A DNA stretch of 7,197 nucleotides from Thermoleophilia bacterium. GTDB taxonomy: Bacteria; Actinomycetota; Thermoleophilia; Gaiellales; JAICJC01. Below, piece after piece: positions 6,035 to 7,197 of this stretch. A program made the translations under genes and the position numbers. Location: contig JAICJM010000195.1 in NCBI GenBank assembly GCA_025928435.1, positions 1 through 7,197 of the forward strand. The letters are read 5' to 3'. Each line of letters opens with the position of its first letter. The first letter of the stretch is position 1. The notes under the pieces are model-generated. The model worked only from the letters and a program-made list of their open reading frames with translations, was not told the origin of the DNA and ran no database searches.

Positions 6035-6810
6035 CCGGCGACGACCCCGGCCTCGAGCTGGTCGAGGCGGCCGCCGTCGCCGACGCGTTCGGCGCCGACG
6101 CCGTGCGCGTGGGCGGCGCCGTGTGCGCCGTCGCGACGATGGTCGAGGAGGTGACGATCAACCGCGTCATCGGCCTCGGCATCTCGGAGCCCGTCTCTGA
6201 CGAGGCCCTCGACCGGATCGCCGGCGTGTACGGCTCCATCCGCCACGCCATCGCGCTCGCGCCCGCGGCCCGCCCCGGCGGCGTCGCGGCGATGCTGCGC
6301 GAGCGCGGCTACGAGCCGGCCCACGCCTGGATCAAGTTCGCCCGCACAGCCGGCGATCCGCCGGCCCCGACGACCGACCTGCGCATCGAGCGGATCGGCC
6401 CGGAGCGGGCGGATGAGTTCACGGCCGTCCTCGCCGGCGGGTTCGAGATCCCGCAGTCGGTGACCGCGATGCTGTCCCACCTGCCCGGCCGGCCCGGCTG
6501 GAGCTGGTACCTGGCGCACGACGGCGAGACACCCGTCGCCTGCGGAGCCCTGTTCGTGCACGGGCGGCACGGGTGGCTCGGGCAGGCGGCAACGCTCCCC
6601 GCCCACCGCCGTCGGGGTGCCCAGTCCGCCCTCATCGCAGCCCGCATCGGCGCGGCGGCCGCGGCCGGGGCGGAGGTCGTCGTCACGGAGACGGGCGAGA
6701 TCGTCGACGACCGTCCGACGATCTCCTACCGCAACATCCTGCGGGCCGGGTTCCGGGCCGCCTACCTGCGCCCGAACTACGTCTCGCCGCCCGCGGACGC
6801 GGTCGCCTGA
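6031..6810 (+). CDS. GNAT-family N-acetyltransferase with an extended N-terminal region
   Basis: A 259-residue protein. The C-terminal half (about 115-250) is a GNAT fold that would bind acetyl-CoA: LRIERIGPERADEF opens it, CGALFVHGRHGWLGQAATL gives strands 4-5, and AHRRRGAQSAL (191-201) is the pyrophosphate-binding motif A. SYRNILRAGF (232-241) is the typical final Asn/Gly-Phe segment. The N-terminal half (1-110) has no acetyl-CoA loop that I can see but contains VGGAVCAVAT and NRVIGLGI, which may be a degenerate second GNAT lobe. I chose GTG 6031 because it overlaps the SDR stop as GTGA, keeping the operon packing; earlier in-frame codons would run deep inside the SDR gene. No signal peptide or membrane segment is present. 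Acceptor is unknown. It ends the plus-strand run, its TGA abutting the convergent permease stop. Acetylation of an amine produced or used by this cluster is possible but speculative. Confidence 0.88.
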   Translation: MTGDDPGLELVEAAAVADAFGADAVRVGGAVCAVATMVEEVTINRVIGLGISEPVSDEALDRIAGVYGSIRHAIALAPAARPGGVAAMLRERGYEPAHAWIKFARTAGDPPAPTTDLRIERIGPERADEFTAVLAGGFEIPQSVTAMLSHLPGRPGWSWYLAHDGETPVACGALFVHGRHGWLGQAATLPAHRRRGAQSALIAARIGAAAAAGAEVVVTETGEIVDDRPTISYRNILRAGFRAAYLRPNYVSPPADAVA

Positions 6811-7197
6811 TCAGGGCGTTCGCCGTCGCAGTGTCGTCGCACCGAGCGTGAGCGCCAGCAGCGCCGCGCCGATCACGACGAGCAGGTCGCGCAGCGCCGT
6901 GGAGTCGAACCCCCCGGTCGTCACCCGGGCGAGGCCGTCGTAGGCGTACGTCAGCGGCAGCACGTCGGCGAGCGCCTGGAGGGGGCCGGCCATGTCGTCG
7001 CGCGGCACCAGCAGCCCGCACAGGAGCAGCTGGGGGATGACGATGGCCGGCATGAACTGGACCGCCTGGAACTCGGTCCGGGCGAACGCGCTCACGAACA
7101 GCCCGAGCGCCATCCCGAGCACCGCGTTCGCGATCGCGAGCCCGGCCACGACCCACTCCGAGCCGGCCACCTGGAGGTCGAGCAGGCCGAAGGCGAC
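6811..7197 (-). CDS. ABC-2 type transporter permease, C-terminal part (N-terminus outside window)
   Basis: The last 128 residues of an integral membrane permease of an ABC exporter; the reading frame stays open to the window edge, so the GTG at 7170 is internal and the gene starts upstream. Visible membrane segments are about WVVAGLAIANAVLGMALGLF, FMPAIVIPQLLLCGLLV and a last one around LLVVIGAALLALTLGATTL, ending in a basic tail RRRTP. The pattern FARTEFQAVQFMPAIVIPQ, then GLLVPRDDM and LPLTYAYDGL, is typical of the ABC-2 permeases of actinobacterial drug or lipid exporters. It would pair with an ATP-binding protein, probably encoded on the minus strand outside the window. The gene is convergent with the GNAT gene and no terminator hairpin separates them. 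Exported substrate cannot be inferred. It is probably not part of the plus-strand operon. Confidence 0.87.
   Translation of the reverse strand, partial: VAFGLLDLQVAGSEWVVAGLAIANAVLGMALGLFVSAFARTEFQAVQFMPAIVIPQLLLCGLLVPRDDMAGPLQALADVLPLTYAYDGLARVTTGGFDSTALRDLLVVIGAALLALTLGATTLRRRTP

Noticed and set aside
7168..7170. GTG at 7170 as the start of a complete 119-residue permease
   Set aside because: The frame is open to the window edge with hydrophobic residues upstream, and ABC-2 permeases are normally around 240 residues or more.

Overview
The window is a gene-dense, very GC-rich stretch (by eye well above 65 percent). Third codon positions are almost always G or C, start codons are ATG or GTG, and several genes overlap by 4 bases. 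This composition, together with the protein types, points to an actinobacterium. A soil member of the Thermoleophilia (Gaiellales/Solirubrobacterales) is my best guess, but the lineage is inference. There are eight protein genes, two of them cut by the window ends. I saw no RNA genes, insertion sequences or CRISPR arrays, and no gap above 300 bases.

Left part (1-1357, minus strand): a TetR/AcrR-family regulator is translationally coupled (4-base overlap) to a downstream Rieske non-heme iron oxygenase alpha subunit, whose C-terminus lies outside the window. The oxygenase has Glu at the position that links the two metal centres. That resembles carnitine/choline-type oxygenases more than classical naphthalene-type dioxygenases. 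The 52-base divergent gap (1358-1409) holds a perfect 18-bp palindrome, TGACTGACCGGTCAGTCA, which is the likely operator of the regulator and could control both directions.

Right part (1410-6810, plus strand): in order, a 138-residue protein of unknown function, a flavin amine oxidase, a fused ADP-forming acyl-CoA synthetase, a 2,4-dienoyl-CoA-reductase-like SDR and a GNAT acetyltransferase. Neighbours overlap by 4, 11 or 4 bases, except for a short gap between the amine oxidase and the CoA synthetase. That gap carries a strong imperfect inverted repeat (3130-3166).

A minus-strand ABC-2 type permease (6811-7197, N-terminus outside the window) converges on the GNAT gene, with abutting stop codons.

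The genes could form a catabolic module. The Rieske oxygenase would oxidise or demethylate a substrate and the amine oxidase would deaminate an amine to an aldehyde. After oxidation to the acid, the CoA synthetase would make a thioester and the SDR would reduce an unsaturated acyl-CoA. No aldehyde dehydrogenase or reductase partner for the Rieske protein is visible, so the pathway and its substrate are inference.
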